Source: Orthonyx spaldingii
Taxonomy: Eukaryota > Chordata > Aves > Passeriformes > Orthonychidae
Direction of reading: 5' to 3'
Length of the DNA: 64,000 bases
Assembly: GCA_013397795.1 (NCBI GenBank)
Contig: VZTJ01000525.1
Span: 65,550 to 129,549 of the forward strand
Below are positions 32,574 through 44,500 of this stretch, one piece after another. The position numbers and the translations under genes were made by a program. Position 1 is the first letter of the stretch. Every line of letters starts with the position of its first letter. Under the pieces are notes generated by a model. The model saw only the letters and a list, made by a program, of their open reading frames with translations. It ran no database searches and was not told where the DNA came from.

Positions 32574-34910
32574 CTAGGAGGGAGAGCAGAGCGTGAGAGG
32601 GGAGCATCAGTGCTGAGCATCATCCAGAGCAACCCCACGTGGAGCATCGCTGCCTGCAACCGCCCCACCTGGGCCAAGCCCTGTGCCCTAAGAGGGAGGG
32701 ATGCACAGCACCTTCCCCAGCATCCCAGCCCCCATCCCTGGCCCCGAACCCACCTTTGAGCGCAGAGGAGAAGCAGAAGGCATCGAAGCGGTGGAGGTGC
32801 CGGTGGCGCGGGCCGTAGCTGCGGATGCCCGGGGCGAGGTGCACACCCCCGCAGGGCTTGCGGGGCAGGCGGATGGGGTACTGCACCGTGCCATCGGCCA
32901 GCCAGCCCGCGTTGCACCAGTCCAGCCCCTCGCTCCACGCCTGGAAGAGCTGGTTAAAGTTGGCGAGGATGGCACCTTGGTCCTCGCACACTTGCTCGGC
33001 TTCGTGGAAGTTGAGCCTGTACTGCCCGCGGGGAGGCTGGTAGGGGAACACGATGCCTGGAGGTAGACGGGACACTCAGCTGGCTCCGTGGGCAAGCCAC
33101 CCAACCCGAGCCCAGCCCCAGCAGGAGCCACAGGGGTCCCTGACCCATGTCAAATTCGGGCTCTGGGACAGGGACCACCTCAGTGTGGTGGAGACAAGGC
33201 TCAGGCATGCAGGGATGGGGCTGCTCCGGACATGCAGGAGCCAGCAGCGAGTTGCCAGCGACATCTGGTGGCACAGGGACACACGGGCTCGGTCCTGGGG
33301 ACACAAGGACCCCCTCATGGGGACAGCACCTGCATGTACAGGGATGCACAGGTCGTAGTGGGGGCGCAGGGATCACAACCACGGGGTTGGATAGATCATG
33401 GTCCTGGGAACACACAGACGGTGATCCCAGGGAGGCATGAACTGCCCCTGAGGGGATGGACAGACAGATCATTGTCATGAGGATGAAAAGGCTTCAGGAA
33501 CAGGTACACAAGGGTCAGCATCATGGGGACATATGGACCATGATCCCAGGGGACACACTGACCACAAACATGAGGATGGATGAACCTCTGTCGTGGGGGA
33601 TGGGTGGACCACAGCACCATGGGCATCACCACCACGGACAGACACAGGGACTGGTGGGGACGAGTCACTGTGGGATGCAGGGTCCAGGGACAAAGGGGGT
33701 GGGGCAGGGGCCAGCAATGGAGACATTCTCATAGCTCTGAGCTTGAAAGCAACGTCAGGGCTGAGTCAGGTGCCTCATGACAAGTGAGCAAGAGAGGCTG
33801 GACTAGTCACCAAGGTTCATCACAAGATGCATTGGGATATCCAGAGCTGGGAGGGGACAGCTCCACATAACTCAGCACAGTGGGAAGATGGGTGGGTAAA
33901 GGCAGGAAATGCTGCAGCCATGGGGTCACTCCCAACTCTTACTCCAACAACAACCTTGGTGTCCCAGCTGGGCACACAGCTCTGGGCTCACTCACTCCTG
34001 AGGCCCCAGAGCCAGACGGCCCCAAGCCACTGCCCCATCACACCAAGCATCTCAGCCCCTTCCTACCCATGATCAAGCTCCCCAAACCCCCTGCCTTCAC
34101 CCAAAGGAGAAGGTGTCAGAGGAAGGCTGGGCTCACTGGCTTGGCGCAGAGGGTCTCGTGGTCCCCAGCATGCCCCCACCTTGCAGCCGCAGGTCCACGA
34201 CATCGCTCTCGTCCTCCAGCCCGTCGATGACCTCGCAGCGGTATTTGCCATCGTCCCTCAAGCGCACATCGCTGATGACCAGCGAGGCCTCGTGCTGGCC
34301 GGCCCGATGGATGTGAGCACGGCCCTTGAAGTCCCCAAAGGCAATGTAGGCCTTGCCAATGGCCACCATCACGTCCTGCTCTTTGGTGTAGTCGTCCCGC
34401 AGCTTGGACCACTTGATGCGGATTTTGCGCTTAGGTCCCTGGTCAGGCTCGTAGCTGTAGTGGCAGGGCAGGGTGACATTGGCACCACTGTAGCTGTAGA
34501 CAGGGTCTTTGGAGGTTTCCACCACCAGTTTGGCTCCATTGAAGTAATCCACTGAGGATGGGAAGGAAGGTGGGATGGGCAGGTGAGGGTCCAGGGCTGG
34601 GCAGCATCCCCAAATCTTTCCTCCAGCCACCACCATGAACATCCCCCAAGCAACCCTGGAGCATTCCTGTCTGCTCCTCTGGGCCCCACATCCCACCAAT
34701 GATGGATCTCCACCCCACCCAGAGGCAGGGGGGTACTTCAGCCTCCTGTGACAACCTGCCAGCCCCCATTGTCCCCGATATACCTTTGTCCTGCCCGTTG
34801 CCATCGTCATTCATGATGTGGTTGTAGTAGAAGCCGTTGTAGAAGGGGTGGTAGGAGCCACTGGCCAGGGGCAGCAGGGTGGCCTTCAGGAGGAGTGGGA
34901 GCAGCAGCAT
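32293..34910 (-). CDS. HAPLN3: Hyaluronan and proteoglycan link protein 3, 360 residues
   Basis: This secreted link protein stabilises the complex between proteoglycan G1 domains and hyaluronan. The four coding exons join to 1083 nt (360 residues plus stop): signal peptide and short N-terminal segment 1-43, Ig V-type domain 43-167, link module 1 167-268, link module 2 268-360. Visible motifs are RIKWSKL and YRCEVIDGLEDES in the Ig domain, WCNAGWLADGTVQYP in the first link module and HCSAGWLADGSVRY in the second, ending CYRER. FPYQPPRGQYRLNFHEAEQV and RSYGPRHRHLHR are HAPLN3-type rather than HAPLN1-type. An NVT sequon lies in the Ig domain. Phases are all 1. It is convergent with ACAN, as in other amniotes. 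Confidence 0.95.
32754..33056 (-). CDS. HAPLN3: HAPLN3 exon: link module 1
   Basis: 303 bp, phase 1 to 1. It encodes GIVFPYQPPRGQYRLNFHEA through FDAFCFSSALK. Acceptor ACCTCCAG, donor AAAG|GTGGGT. The module is uninterrupted here, whereas ACAN splits it as 175+128 bp. Confidence 0.95.
33230..33690. repeat. Degenerate minisatellite in HAPLN3 intron
   Basis: Loosely repeated motifs such as CATGGGGACA, GGGGACACA, GATCCCAGGG and ATGAGGATGGATGAAC recur over about 450 bp in the intron between the Ig and link-1 exons. Unit length is variable (roughly 30-45 bp) and strongly diverged. The several long antisense and sense frames across it are by-products of the repeat. Confidence 0.55.
34180..34551 (-). 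CDS. HAPLN3: HAPLN3 exon: Ig V-type domain
   Basis: 372 bp, phase 1 to 1. It encodes YSYSGANVTLPCHY, KIRIKWSKLRDDYTKEQDVM and DGKYRCEVIDGLEDESDVV. Acceptor CATCCTCAG, donor CAAG|GTGGGG. This is the same length as the Ig exon of ACAN. Confidence 0.95.
34784..34910 (-). CDS. HAPLN3: HAPLN3 first coding exon: signal peptide
   Basis: The ATG is at 34910-34908. The peptide MLLLPLLLKATLLPLASGSY is a classic signal sequence, followed by HPFYNGFYYNHIMNDDGNGQ. Donor AAAG|GTATAT, phase 1. An acceptor (CTTTCCCCCTCTGCAG) at 34945-34944 places about 33 nt of 5' UTR in this exon, so at least one non-coding exon lies upstream. Confidence 0.92.
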
Positions 34911-36454
34911 GGCTGGGCAGCGAGGCCGAACCCTGAGCCCGGGCTGCAGAGGGGGAAAGGGCTGCTGTAACACCCCCAAATAGCCAGGAGAAATGCCTGG
35001 CAGGGGTGTCAAGTAGACTCCATACCAGGGGTGCAAGGAGAGGAGTGGGAAGAGCCAGCAGAGCAGCTCGCCTGCCCGCAGGGGAGAGCTCAGGCAGCCT
35101 GAGCCGTGTCCCCAGACCCGCATCCTCCCGCCTGGCTCACACCGCACAGCACCACGTTCACCGCTGCTGCCCATTGAGGGGGTGCCCATTGGGGGGAGCG
35201 CCTGGCCCGCAGGGCAGTGCTGAGACCAAGCCGGGGACGGGACAGCTGGAGGAGAAACGGGATCCCAGGGTGTCCTTTGAACAGGGAGTACCGGGAAAAC
35301 CTCACGTAGGGGTGCAGGGGGAGAGAAGCGGCTGAGCCCCACTGTAAAGCTCGGTTTACAGAGGCAGCCGAGCGTGCAACCCGGCCAGGGAGGGAGGGAG
35401 AGAGCTCGGGCTGCCTCCACTGCCCCGGCTCCGGACAAAGCCCGGCAGCACTCGTCATCCTGGCTAAGGACCCCCTAGTCCAGCCCAGGGCTGCCGCTTT
35501 GCATCACAGACACGGCTGGCACCGACCCCATGCAACACATTTGGCTCCCAAAGCAAATCCCATGGGTGAGGGGCAGCCTGGCTGCCCCATGGCACCAGAA
35601 ATGTGCACTGCCCAGAGCTCTGGGGGCCAGGACACCCAAGGGTGCCCTGCACGGGGCTCACCCAGAGTCCTACCAGCAGAATTGGATACTTGTGAGCATT
35701 GCTGGAGCCGGCAGAGGGGGCCCAGCACCCGGCAAGCCTCCAGTAGACCCCTTCCAGCACCGGGGGGCTCTGACATCTGTGTCCTGCTTAGACAAGGCTT
35801 AGGAGTGCCTGCAAACACACCCCGGGCCAGGGAGCTGTGGGAGCGCAGATGCTCAGCCCCGGAAGGGTCTGGTACGGGGTACGGCGGTGATTTCCGGGGT
35901 CCGGGGCATGAAATCTCCTGCTCTCACCACAGGCTGCTCAATCCCGGAGTCTCCTCTGCGGTCAGTGCCGCTGCCCAGCCTGGGCTGCAGCCACACCAGC
36001 CACCCCTGGGGCCAGCAGAGTCGGTGCCAGGGGATGCAGGGTGCAGCGCCAGCACAGCCCCGGAGCCGGCACAGCCCGGGAGCGGCACTGCTGGCACCGG
36101 AGCCGCGGGGACACCGCCACGTGCTCCCCACGCTGCAGGGTGGGCTCGAGGCACAGCAGCCTCACACCTCGGTCTGCAGGGCACCAACCCTGCTCCCACT
36201 GTACCCCAGCGCCTGGTGACCCCCCCAGAGCCCAGCGCCGCAGTGACGTGCAGCGGGCCCGGCGTTCTGGGCTGCAGTGCCACTAGCATCATGCTGCAGC
36301 ACCCGGCACGGCGATGCCTGGCACCTTCCGCAGCGATGTCCGGCTCCCTCCATGGCAGTGCCATCCCCCCCTGCCCTTTGCGGCAAGCAGGGTGCCCACC
36401 GCCCCGCGGCGCCAGCCCTCCCCAGTCCCGGCACTGCGGCCAAGCCCTACTCAC

Positions 36455-36560
36455 GCTGCTGCGGGCAGGCTGCGGGCAGGCGTGCAGGCAGGCTGCAGGC
36501 AGATGCACTGTGTTTAGGGCTCTTGCAAGGCTGAGAGGAAGCAGCTCCAGGGCCTGCCTC
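36455..36560 (-). promoter_or_regulatory. HAPLN3: Candidate non-coding first exon and promoter of HAPLN3
   Basis: Read on the minus strand, a GC-rich stretch of CTGCC-type repeats (36.46-36.50 kb) runs into a strong donor AGC|GTGAGT at 36454, in the right position to splice to the HAPLN3 acceptor at 34944. A TTTAAGAG motif sits just upstream (about 36565-36558). A competing candidate is the donor-like CCTAC|GTGAGG near 35308 downstream of a CpG-containing stretch at 35.3-35.46 kb. Neither is proven. Confidence 0.35.
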
Positions 36561-36599
36561 TTAAAGGGAAACACACGCCTTTTCCAACCCCCTGCCTGC

Positions 36600-39500
36600 A
36601 GCCCGGAGCTGGGGTGGGTGCCCCCGGCCCTCAGCCTGCCCACCACGCCTGGGTGACAGCCTCACCGTGGTCCACACGCTGTCCACATGCTGCCCACACG
36701 CTGTTCACACACCTCATCCGTGGTGTGCCAGCTGCGTGCACTGCCTCTAGCTTGGAAGGGACAGCAGTGGGGAGAAACCTGCCCCATTGGGGCTGGTGGG
36801 ATCCTGTGACGTTCCGTGCAAAGCCCTGGTGAAGCCACAGTGCCAGGGAAAAAGAGACATTCCTTGTCCCATATCCCACTGGAGGGGACTGGCCACGGTC
36901 CGCAGACAAAGGTGGTGTCCAACACACGTGTGGCAGGAGCACAAGAGGCACAAGCAGCTCGGGCCAGGTGGGCTGTGGCACGGAGTGATCTGTGCCCAGG
37001 ATGTGCAGGCAGTGCCTGCCTGCTCTGGAATTCAGGAGACACAACTGGGCTGCAGGGTTCAGCCTCTTCAGTGTCTGCTTGGGGCTCTGGGGACAAAGCA
37101 GAGGTACAGGAAACAGGGCAGAAGCTCTGGGGTGCCCAGTTGCACCCATTGGAGGGGGCATCATCCATAAACTTGGGCGGTGCCCTCCATGCCAGCTGCC
37201 ACTGGCACACAGACATGCAGACCCAGCTCCGAGAGCCCCAGAGCGAGTGCTCAGGAAGGGCAGCGCGGCGGCGGTACCGCCAGGGGATGCCGCTCAGGGG
37301 ATAGACAGAGGGGCCAAACACACAGAGGAACCACGATGCGGCGTGTGCCCTGACCCAGCGACCCGCTGTCCCAGCCCAGTGCGCTGCTGCACCCCCCACT
37401 TTGTTGTTTTATGGCAAGGAAATGAGGCGTGGGGGCCCCGGTCCAGCTCTTGCCGCCGCGCAGGATGGCTTCAAGCCGGAAAGAAAACAAGCCGTGTAAA
37501 AATAAACGGCCCGGGGCTGGCTGCGGGGTGAAGGGGGCCAGGACCCCTTCCCGACAGCGGCCAGCACGGAGCGCTCGGGGTGCGATGCTGTCTGCCCGTC
37601 GCCGCCGCGCCGATAGCGAGCAGCCAGCAAGGAAACGGCGTTATCTGCCGCCAGCGCCGGCATCACAGCCCCTGCTGCCCGTGGGAAGCCCCGGCCGCGG
37701 ATGGCTGCGGGACACGGGGTCTGCAGGCACTGCTCTTCCTTGTTCTCCTTCTCCCTGCACAGCCACCAGCCCTCCCCGAGGAGGGACGCGGCGGAGCCGG
37801 GCTGCCCGGGGACACGGGAGTGTGACGGCCGGGCACGCCGCCCGCTCGCCTGCCCGGAGCAGCCCGTCCCGCAGCCACAATGGAGGGACAATTACATCTT
37901 CGGCATGCGGCCACCGCACTGCCTGCATCCTGGCCGGGGGTCCCTGCTACCCCCAGCCCTGCCCCCTGGCCGGAGAAGGTCGTGGGATGGTGTCCAAGCT
38001 GCACCCTGGCCACCAGTGCCCCATCGCAGTTGCTTGTCCAAGTTGTCGTGGTGATCCAGCAATTGGGATGGTTCCCTGCACTCCCGGGCTGTGTAGAGAA
38101 CAGGCAGCTCTGCCGGGGCACGCTGCTCCCTGCCGTGGCTATATCCCATTGTTCCAGAACTGAGGAACAAGCCCCACAGTGTCCTGTGCCGCCAGCAGCC
38201 ATCCTCTGCCCGGCCTGAGGAGGGGAGCAGCAGCAGGGAAGGGGACAGGGATGCTTTTAGGCACCTCTTTTCAGCAACAGCTCCTGGCTCACCTTAGGCC
38301 ACAACTCTTGTCTGGATATGGCCAACGATTTCTCCATCTCCTCCTAGGGAGCAGACTGGCCACCAGCAGTCCCTGACGAAGAAGGAATCTCCTTCGTTCC
38401 TTCCTACGCCTCACCCTCTTTTTGTTTTCTGTTCCCTGAGGGGTACTCTGGGTGTGACCACAGGTTTCAGGTTGAGCAAAGCTGTGCAGGGTCAGGGTAG
38501 CTCCGACCTGGGAGCACATGTTTAGGGCACGTGTCTAGGACTGGCTGAGCATTTGGCTGAACGGGAGCCATAGAAGTGTCATCCCTGTCTTCCCCACCTC
38601 AAAGCCAGCACCTGACAGCTCTGCTGTGGCCTCACCAGAGACTTGTCCATGAAATGCTGCTTGCACAGGGTGATTCCAGCAGGAACACTCACATTCCTGG
38701 TGGGATGGAGGAGGTTGTGATCTGTGCAGGGCTTTCCGGGTGACGGTGAGAGGATGCTCTCCCCGACGGCTGCTTCCTGAGGAACCAGCTCGCAGCAGCT
38801 GGCAGCAGCCGAGTCAGCAGGCAGCAGGGTGCCGCAGCGTGCCAGCCATCCCGCCTTCCTGCTGTCCCAGCAACCCAGCCGCGTCCGGGAAGAGCATCCG
38901 AGGGATGGGGACAAGCCCTGAGGGGCTGTGCACGGCAGGGAGGGCACCCGGGCTCTCCCAATCCCCCCATCCTGGGGCTCTGGGGCCGAAGGAAATGCTG
39001 CAAGGCTGGGAAGGGGCTCAGCATCTGTCAGAGGGATTTGCTTGGAGGGGAGCAATGGGCAGGGGGAAGCAGCAGCTGGGGGCTGAGGATGCATCCCCTG
39101 CTCTGATGTGCAACATCTGCTCCCGTCACCCTCCTCGTGGAGCCTCTGCCGTAGCCCTGGCTCACGCTGTCTTGGCTGGACTAGAAGCGAACTGCTCTTA
39201 TCTCTGCCTCAGCTTCCCGATGATAAGGGTGGCATGTCTGGAGGTGAACCAGGCAGACTGTCCCCCTTGTCCCTGGCTCTAGCTGTCGCTGCTATTTGTC
39301 ACCATGCAGCTGCAGCCACAGCCACAATGAATCCAGCCTGGTCTCTGCAAGCAGACCCCTGGCTCCTCTGGTGCCCAGGGCTGGTACTCACAGGGGCAGG
39401 AATGAGCCCAAGTCCCATAGGCAAGGCCCAGGAAGGGGATGCCTGGCCGAGGAGGGCACTGCTGGCAGCAAGGAGGTGCAGGAAGATTGTCCAGAGCTGC

Positions 39501-40160
39501 AGGGACAGAGAGCTGTGGTAGGACACAGGTGACTCTTGGTCATTCACACCAACCTCAGGGGTCCCTGCCCAGTGTGGCAGATTCTGGAGATGAGCAAAGC
39601 TCCTCTGTCCTGTTCACCACAGTGCTCCTTCCCTACATGGGATCACATCATCAGGGCAGGGAGATCCTGCTTCAGCAGCATCCATGCCCCAGCCCTTCCC
39701 AAGAGGGCTCTGCCGGGAACATCCCCGCAGGCAGCCCTCGCAAAATTCACAGCTCCCTCCAGCCCTGGGAGCGTGCTTGGGTATAAGGGTCGATCTAGCT
39801 CCAAGCTGGGGATTTGCTCCAGGATAAAAGCCAAAGGAGGAGACACAGGGTGTGGGGTGCTGATAGAGGCTTCCCCTCCCCAAGTCCCGTCCCGCCGCGC
39901 CTGGCCAGCTGTGAGCAGTCTCCAGCAGCTGTGACAGGGTGGAGGCAGTGGGAAAGATGCACACAAAGCCCTGAGGTACCCTGTTTTTCAGGCAGGGAAG
40001 TGAGCTAGGAGGGTCTGTGAAGGCAGGAGAGGTGCAGGGCCAGCACAGCAGCTGGCAACTCCCCAGGATGGAGGAGTCGAGGGGCTCAGAGGGAATCCCA
40101 GGGGATCACCAGATCAGCCGGACTTTGGGAGATGGCCTTCGGGGAGGCACACAGCAGACG
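36600..40160. other. HAPLN3-MFGE8 spacer without recognisable gene
   Basis: GC-rich sequence between the 5' side of HAPLN3 and the 3' end of MFGE8. Open frames on both strands are long because stops are rare at this GC content, and none resembles a known protein. A CpG-dense block occurs at about 37.25-37.90 kb, a short 12-bp-type repeat (CACACGCTGTCC) at 36.67-36.71 kb and a pair of GATA-type motifs at 39197-39227. Confidence 0.7.
37250..37900. promoter_or_regulatory. Orphan CpG-rich block
   Basis: CpG dinucleotides are dense (CGGCGGCGGTACCGCC near 37268; CCGTCGCCGCCGCGCCGATA near 37597) in a spacer where they are otherwise sparse. No start codon here leads to a recognisable protein. It could be an alternative HAPLN3 promoter, a distal element or a non-coding RNA start; nothing in the sequence decides this. 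Confidence 0.3.
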
Positions 40161-40188
40161 ACCCAACACCCCCAAAGTTTCAGCTGGT

Positions 40189-41426
40189 TTTAATACTGTC
40201 AGAGACACCCCACAGTGGGGCCCTCACTGCCATCCCACCCGGGCTCCCTCAGCCCCTGCCAAAGCAAACCCACTGCCAGCCCAGCCACTTCACATCCCAG
40301 CAGGCAGGGGAAGCATCGCTGCCAGCCCGGGACAGCCTGCCCATGCTCCCACCTGGGTCTCACTCACCTCCTACTGCTAATCCCGAGGGCTCGAGCATTG
40401 CAAGAGGCTCCCCTCCACCCCATGTAAAGGGAAAAAAAATCAGGTTACAAAAAGGGTCATGGCACGGCTCTCTGCCCACTGCATTTGGGTGGTTTAACTA
40501 CCACGTTTCCCATCTTTTCTCCACATCCTTGTGGCTACAAACCAACTCTCCCTGCTACCAGATCGTCGTCCTCCTGGTTACCACTGGGCTCTGAGGACAA
40601 AGGATGTCCAGGCACCCCCAACTGCAGCAAGCTGGGGATTATGGCAATGCTGAGACTTGGGAGGATGCTGGAGCTGGCATCCTAGGAAGGGGAATGGGCA
40701 GTGCCTGCCAAAATGCCTGCTATGGTGCCTGCCAGTGTGCCCAGCAGGTAGAGCCACCATCAGTGGGGAGCTGGTGCCTCTTGACAGGAGCTGTCTCATC
40801 ACTCCACTCACACTATGTGGCGCTGACATTGCAGGCAAGGAGACTCAGGGCCTGGCAAAACAGGCAGGGGACAACAGCTGAGTTTTTTCAGAGGATTTTC
40901 ACAGCTCCTGCTTGCAGACAAGCAGGGAGCAGGAGGGACATTAGAGGCTGCAAGCCGGGGGTGTCTGCCCTAAGACCCTGAAAACTGCTGAGCCCCAAGA
41001 CCCAGTTCAGGCCAGGGACTGCCACTGGCTGCAGCCTCTCTGCTGGAAGCAGAAGCAAGAAGGAGAAAATTTGTCCCCAGGCTTAGCTGAGAAGATAAAG
41101 CCAAGCCCTCGTTGCAGGACAGGGTCCCCCAGCAAGGCCTCATTTGCAGGATGGTGTCCCCAAGAAAGCCCCAGTTGCAGGAGGGGGTCTCAGTCCTGGC
41201 TGGAGCAGCAAAAGGGCAGGAGCTGTCCCCACATCCCACCTGCAAGGGCCCCGTGAAGTGCAGTGCTGCAGCCCCAGCACCAACGCGGGACAAGGGAGCC
41301 CTCTCAGCCACCTCTTGAGTGTGGGAACATGGAGAGGGGGGTGTGAGGTCAGAGCAGGAGCGGGCAGGGGCAGGCAGGGTGCAGGCTGGGCAGCGGGGAA
41401 GAGCAGCCCCGTCCTTCCTCCCGTGC
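40189..41426 (-). other. MFGE8: Probable MFGE8 3' UTR
   Basis: No coding content follows the MFGE8 stop on the minus strand. The first poly(A)-like hexamer I see is ATTAAA at 40194-40189, giving a UTR of about 1.2 kb. The hexamer is a common variant rather than the canonical AATAAA, so the end is uncertain. Confidence 0.4.
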
Positions 41427-41570
41427 CTACTCGTCGCAGCCCAGCAGCTCCACGCGCAGGGTGATGCGGTTGTTCCAGGCCACGGGCAGGATGCGGACGT
41501 AGCGGGCGTAGAAGGGCACATCGAACACGTTCTTCTTGTGTGAGTAGTTGTCACTGTTGCCATGGAAGAT
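41427..41570 (-). CDS. MFGE8: MFGE8 last exon: end of C2 discoidin domain
   Basis: 144 bp including the TAG at 41429-41427. It encodes IFHGNSDNYSHKKNVFDV, ARYVRILPVAWNNRITLRV and ELLGCDE. Acceptor TCCTCCTCTAG, phase 0. Confidence 0.94.
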   Translation of the reverse strand: MFHGNSDNYSHKKNVFDVPFYARYVRILPVAWNNRITLRVELLGCDE

Positions 41571-44500
41571 CTAGAGGAGGAAGGTGGGTGTCAGTGCTGC
41601 CAGGACCCCAGGGGAGCAGTCACAGCACCGACGGACAGAGTTCAAGAAGCCTTTGGGCAACACTCTTGGGCACATGGTGACTCTTGGGGTGTCCTGTGCA
41701 GGGCCAGGAGTTGGACTCAACGATCCTTGTGGGTACCTTCCAACTCAGCATATTCTGTGATTCTGTGACCTCACCCCCATCACCCATCCCTCCCCACCAC
41801 GGCACCCCTGAGCCCCGGGAAGTCGCCGTGCCCTCCCCACACCCACCTTGGTGCTGTTTGTCTGGGCATCCCGGTACAGGGTCCAGGACGTGCCGTCATC
41901 ACTGTAGGCCACCTTGTAGGCTGCCACATACTGGATGTGCCCAAAGTCACGGGCTCCTTGCGTGATGATGCCCGTCACCTTCTTCTGGTCCCGGAGGTCA
42001 ATCTGGCAGAGACAATGCTTGTCACAGCTCCTTGCAGGAGCAGTGCTCCCACCCTACAGCACCCTGCATGTTCCAGAGGCAGCCAGGTGTCAGGAATGGA
42101 GAAAACACCGCCTGACCCCCATGCCAATGCCAGACAAATCATAAAACATGACTGTGAAATATTTGATCCTTCAATCCTCACAGCATCCCTCAAAGCAACC
42201 AAAAGTGGGCGCAAACCTGTCTCAGTTCCCCTGCCCACTCCCTGCCACCTCCACATTTTTTTGCCAGAAACATCAATGTGGGAAGGACAGCAAAAAATCT
42301 CAACTCAAAAAAAATATAAGATTCATAGAGGAAATGCATTTCCACTGAAAAGTAATTCTGGCTGAGAAAATATGCAGTTCAACACAATCTGACATTTGGG
42401 TTCTAAGAGAGATGGTTTCTATTCTCTTTACTCTGCCACACTGTGTTTACTGCTGCTTGCACGTTACAGGGTAAACCACCAAAGGAGCAGTAAGCCTCAT
42501 TAATTTAGTTCTTTTATGCTCATGGAGGGCAGTTCCAGCTGTACAATACACGTAAATCCTGAGTGTACATGTAAATCTATACACACATACACAAACAGGC
42601 AGTCTGTGGTGCAACAGCCCAACTCAGCGTGTCATCCCGACCCCATCATCAGCCAACGTCTCAATAAGCTGGTTTATTTAGAGCTGTGAAGCAGCTGCTT
42701 TTAATCATTTCCCAAATAAAAAGCAGGACAAATATCTAAACTGCTTTGTCCTATTATGTCATGGAATCATGTGAAAAGTACAAAAACAGGGGAGGAAAGG
42801 AAACTGAGAAGAAAATTTCAAAACTGTTTGTTTCTATTCCAGACTGGGAAGAGAAAAGCAAGCCTGACTTTTTTCCTGCAAAACAGAAACGTGGTGTTCT
42901 GGGCAGTCAGAGGTTGGTGGGACGGTCACCCCAGGCTGGGATGGTATTTCCTCTGGGGGTGAGGCAGAACTGGGGTGCTGTAGGCTTGATGCACCCTACA
43001 AGAAGGTGCAGAGACAGCACCACCTTGTCCCTATGGGCACTGATTCTGACCCAGAGCTCCAGGACTGCTGTTAAAACCGGTGGCTGTGGTCCCATCCTGA
43101 CCTGCCTCTGTGATCCCTGCTTGGGGAGAGCACTGCTGGGCTTTGTGACTCACAGCAAGGCTCTGGCCACACCAACCCAGCTGTTCCAGCTACCCTGAAA
43201 CAGGAGGGGCATATCTGGAGGAGCTGGTGAGGAGACATGAGGTTACAGAGACCAGAGACCCACCTGCAGCCACTCGGACGGGCCGTTGTTCAGGGCTGTC
43301 CAGGCGTTGGTTTTGCCCATCATGTCCAGGCGAGCGTAATGAGGGTGCCAGGTAAAGGCATCGATGCCCCAGGTCTTGAAGACACTGGAGGCTGTGATCT
43401 GCTGGTCGGAGATGAGGCGGGATTTCATGCCCAGAGGCTCCGAGCAACCTGCCGTGTTGAAATACACTGTAACACAACAGTTTACACAGGCAGTGAAAAG
43501 GAAAGAGACAACAGCACCCTCGAAAGCAAAACCCCGCAGCCCTGTCAGAAGCCATCCCCACATTCTCATGTTTCCACTGCCCGGAGCAGCATCAGGGCCA
43601 GGCAGGGAAATGCTCAGCAGAGGCGCAGGCTTGCCTTTTCCCGGGATTTTTATCTCCCAGCTATTCCCTGGCTCACAGTGCCTCCTGCTGCAGGGACGAG
43701 TAGACGTCCCTACAGCCCAGCCCAACCCACCATGGAATACTGAAACCTTTGGCAGGAGGCAGAGAAGGAGGTGGAAAGAGCAACACAAAGATATCCCCAG
43801 CCAAAAGCACGGATGGCACCACACCCACGCAGCAGCAGGACAGGACCCAAGCCCCCACAGCATCCCACTCCCACACTGACACACGAGTCCCACTCGGTTC
43901 CCAGGGATGTGCCATAGGGCAGGAATGCAGGAGGCACAGGGAAAGGGCTCAGGCTGATGATCCATTGCATTTCCCAGAGGACTTTGATCCTCCACTGCTT
44001 TTCAAACTCTCCAGCAGAAGCAGCGGGTGCACAGCTCAGACAGGGAGGGGGCACAGTAAAAACTCCTGGCTTGGGAAGGTGTTAGCAGCGTGAGAATGCA
44101 GCTTGAGCTGGCTGAGCCGATGGGATTAACGGCTTGTGCTCCCCAAACGCACCCCTGGGTATTTCCAGGCATCAGCGTGAGGAAAAACAAGCACCGACAA
44201 ATCCCTTGTCCTGAGGGATCAGAAGCAGGCCAAGGGGTGATGCCCTGCCCCACGTCACCCCCTGCTCTGCAGCCCCCAGGAGGGGAGAGGCACCGGCATT
44301 TACCATTCATCTCGCAGCCGATGAGCTCGAAGCGCAGCGTGCAGGCGCGGCGGCACACCACGGGGTGGATGCGGATGAACTGGGCCGTGATGGGAGGGTT
44401 GAACATGTTGGTCTTCATAGTGCCATAGTCCGCATTCCCCTCAAAAACCTGCATCAGTGAGCAGGGCTCAGTGCCCCAGCTCTGCCATGGTCTCCTGCAT

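Noticed and set aside
31955..32938. Minus-strand 327-codon frame across the last two HAPLN3 exons
   Set aside because: It runs through an intron in a different frame from the link modules; the true exons with splice sites are clear.
35499..36656. Plus-strand 385-codon frame opposite the HAPLN3 5' region
   Set aside because: GC-rich sequence with few stops; composition is low-complexity Pro/Gly/Ala and no domain is visible.
40970..41563. Minus-strand 197-codon frame over the end of MFGE8
   Set aside because: Out of frame with the discoidin domain; the correct frame ends in LGCDE and TAG at 41427.
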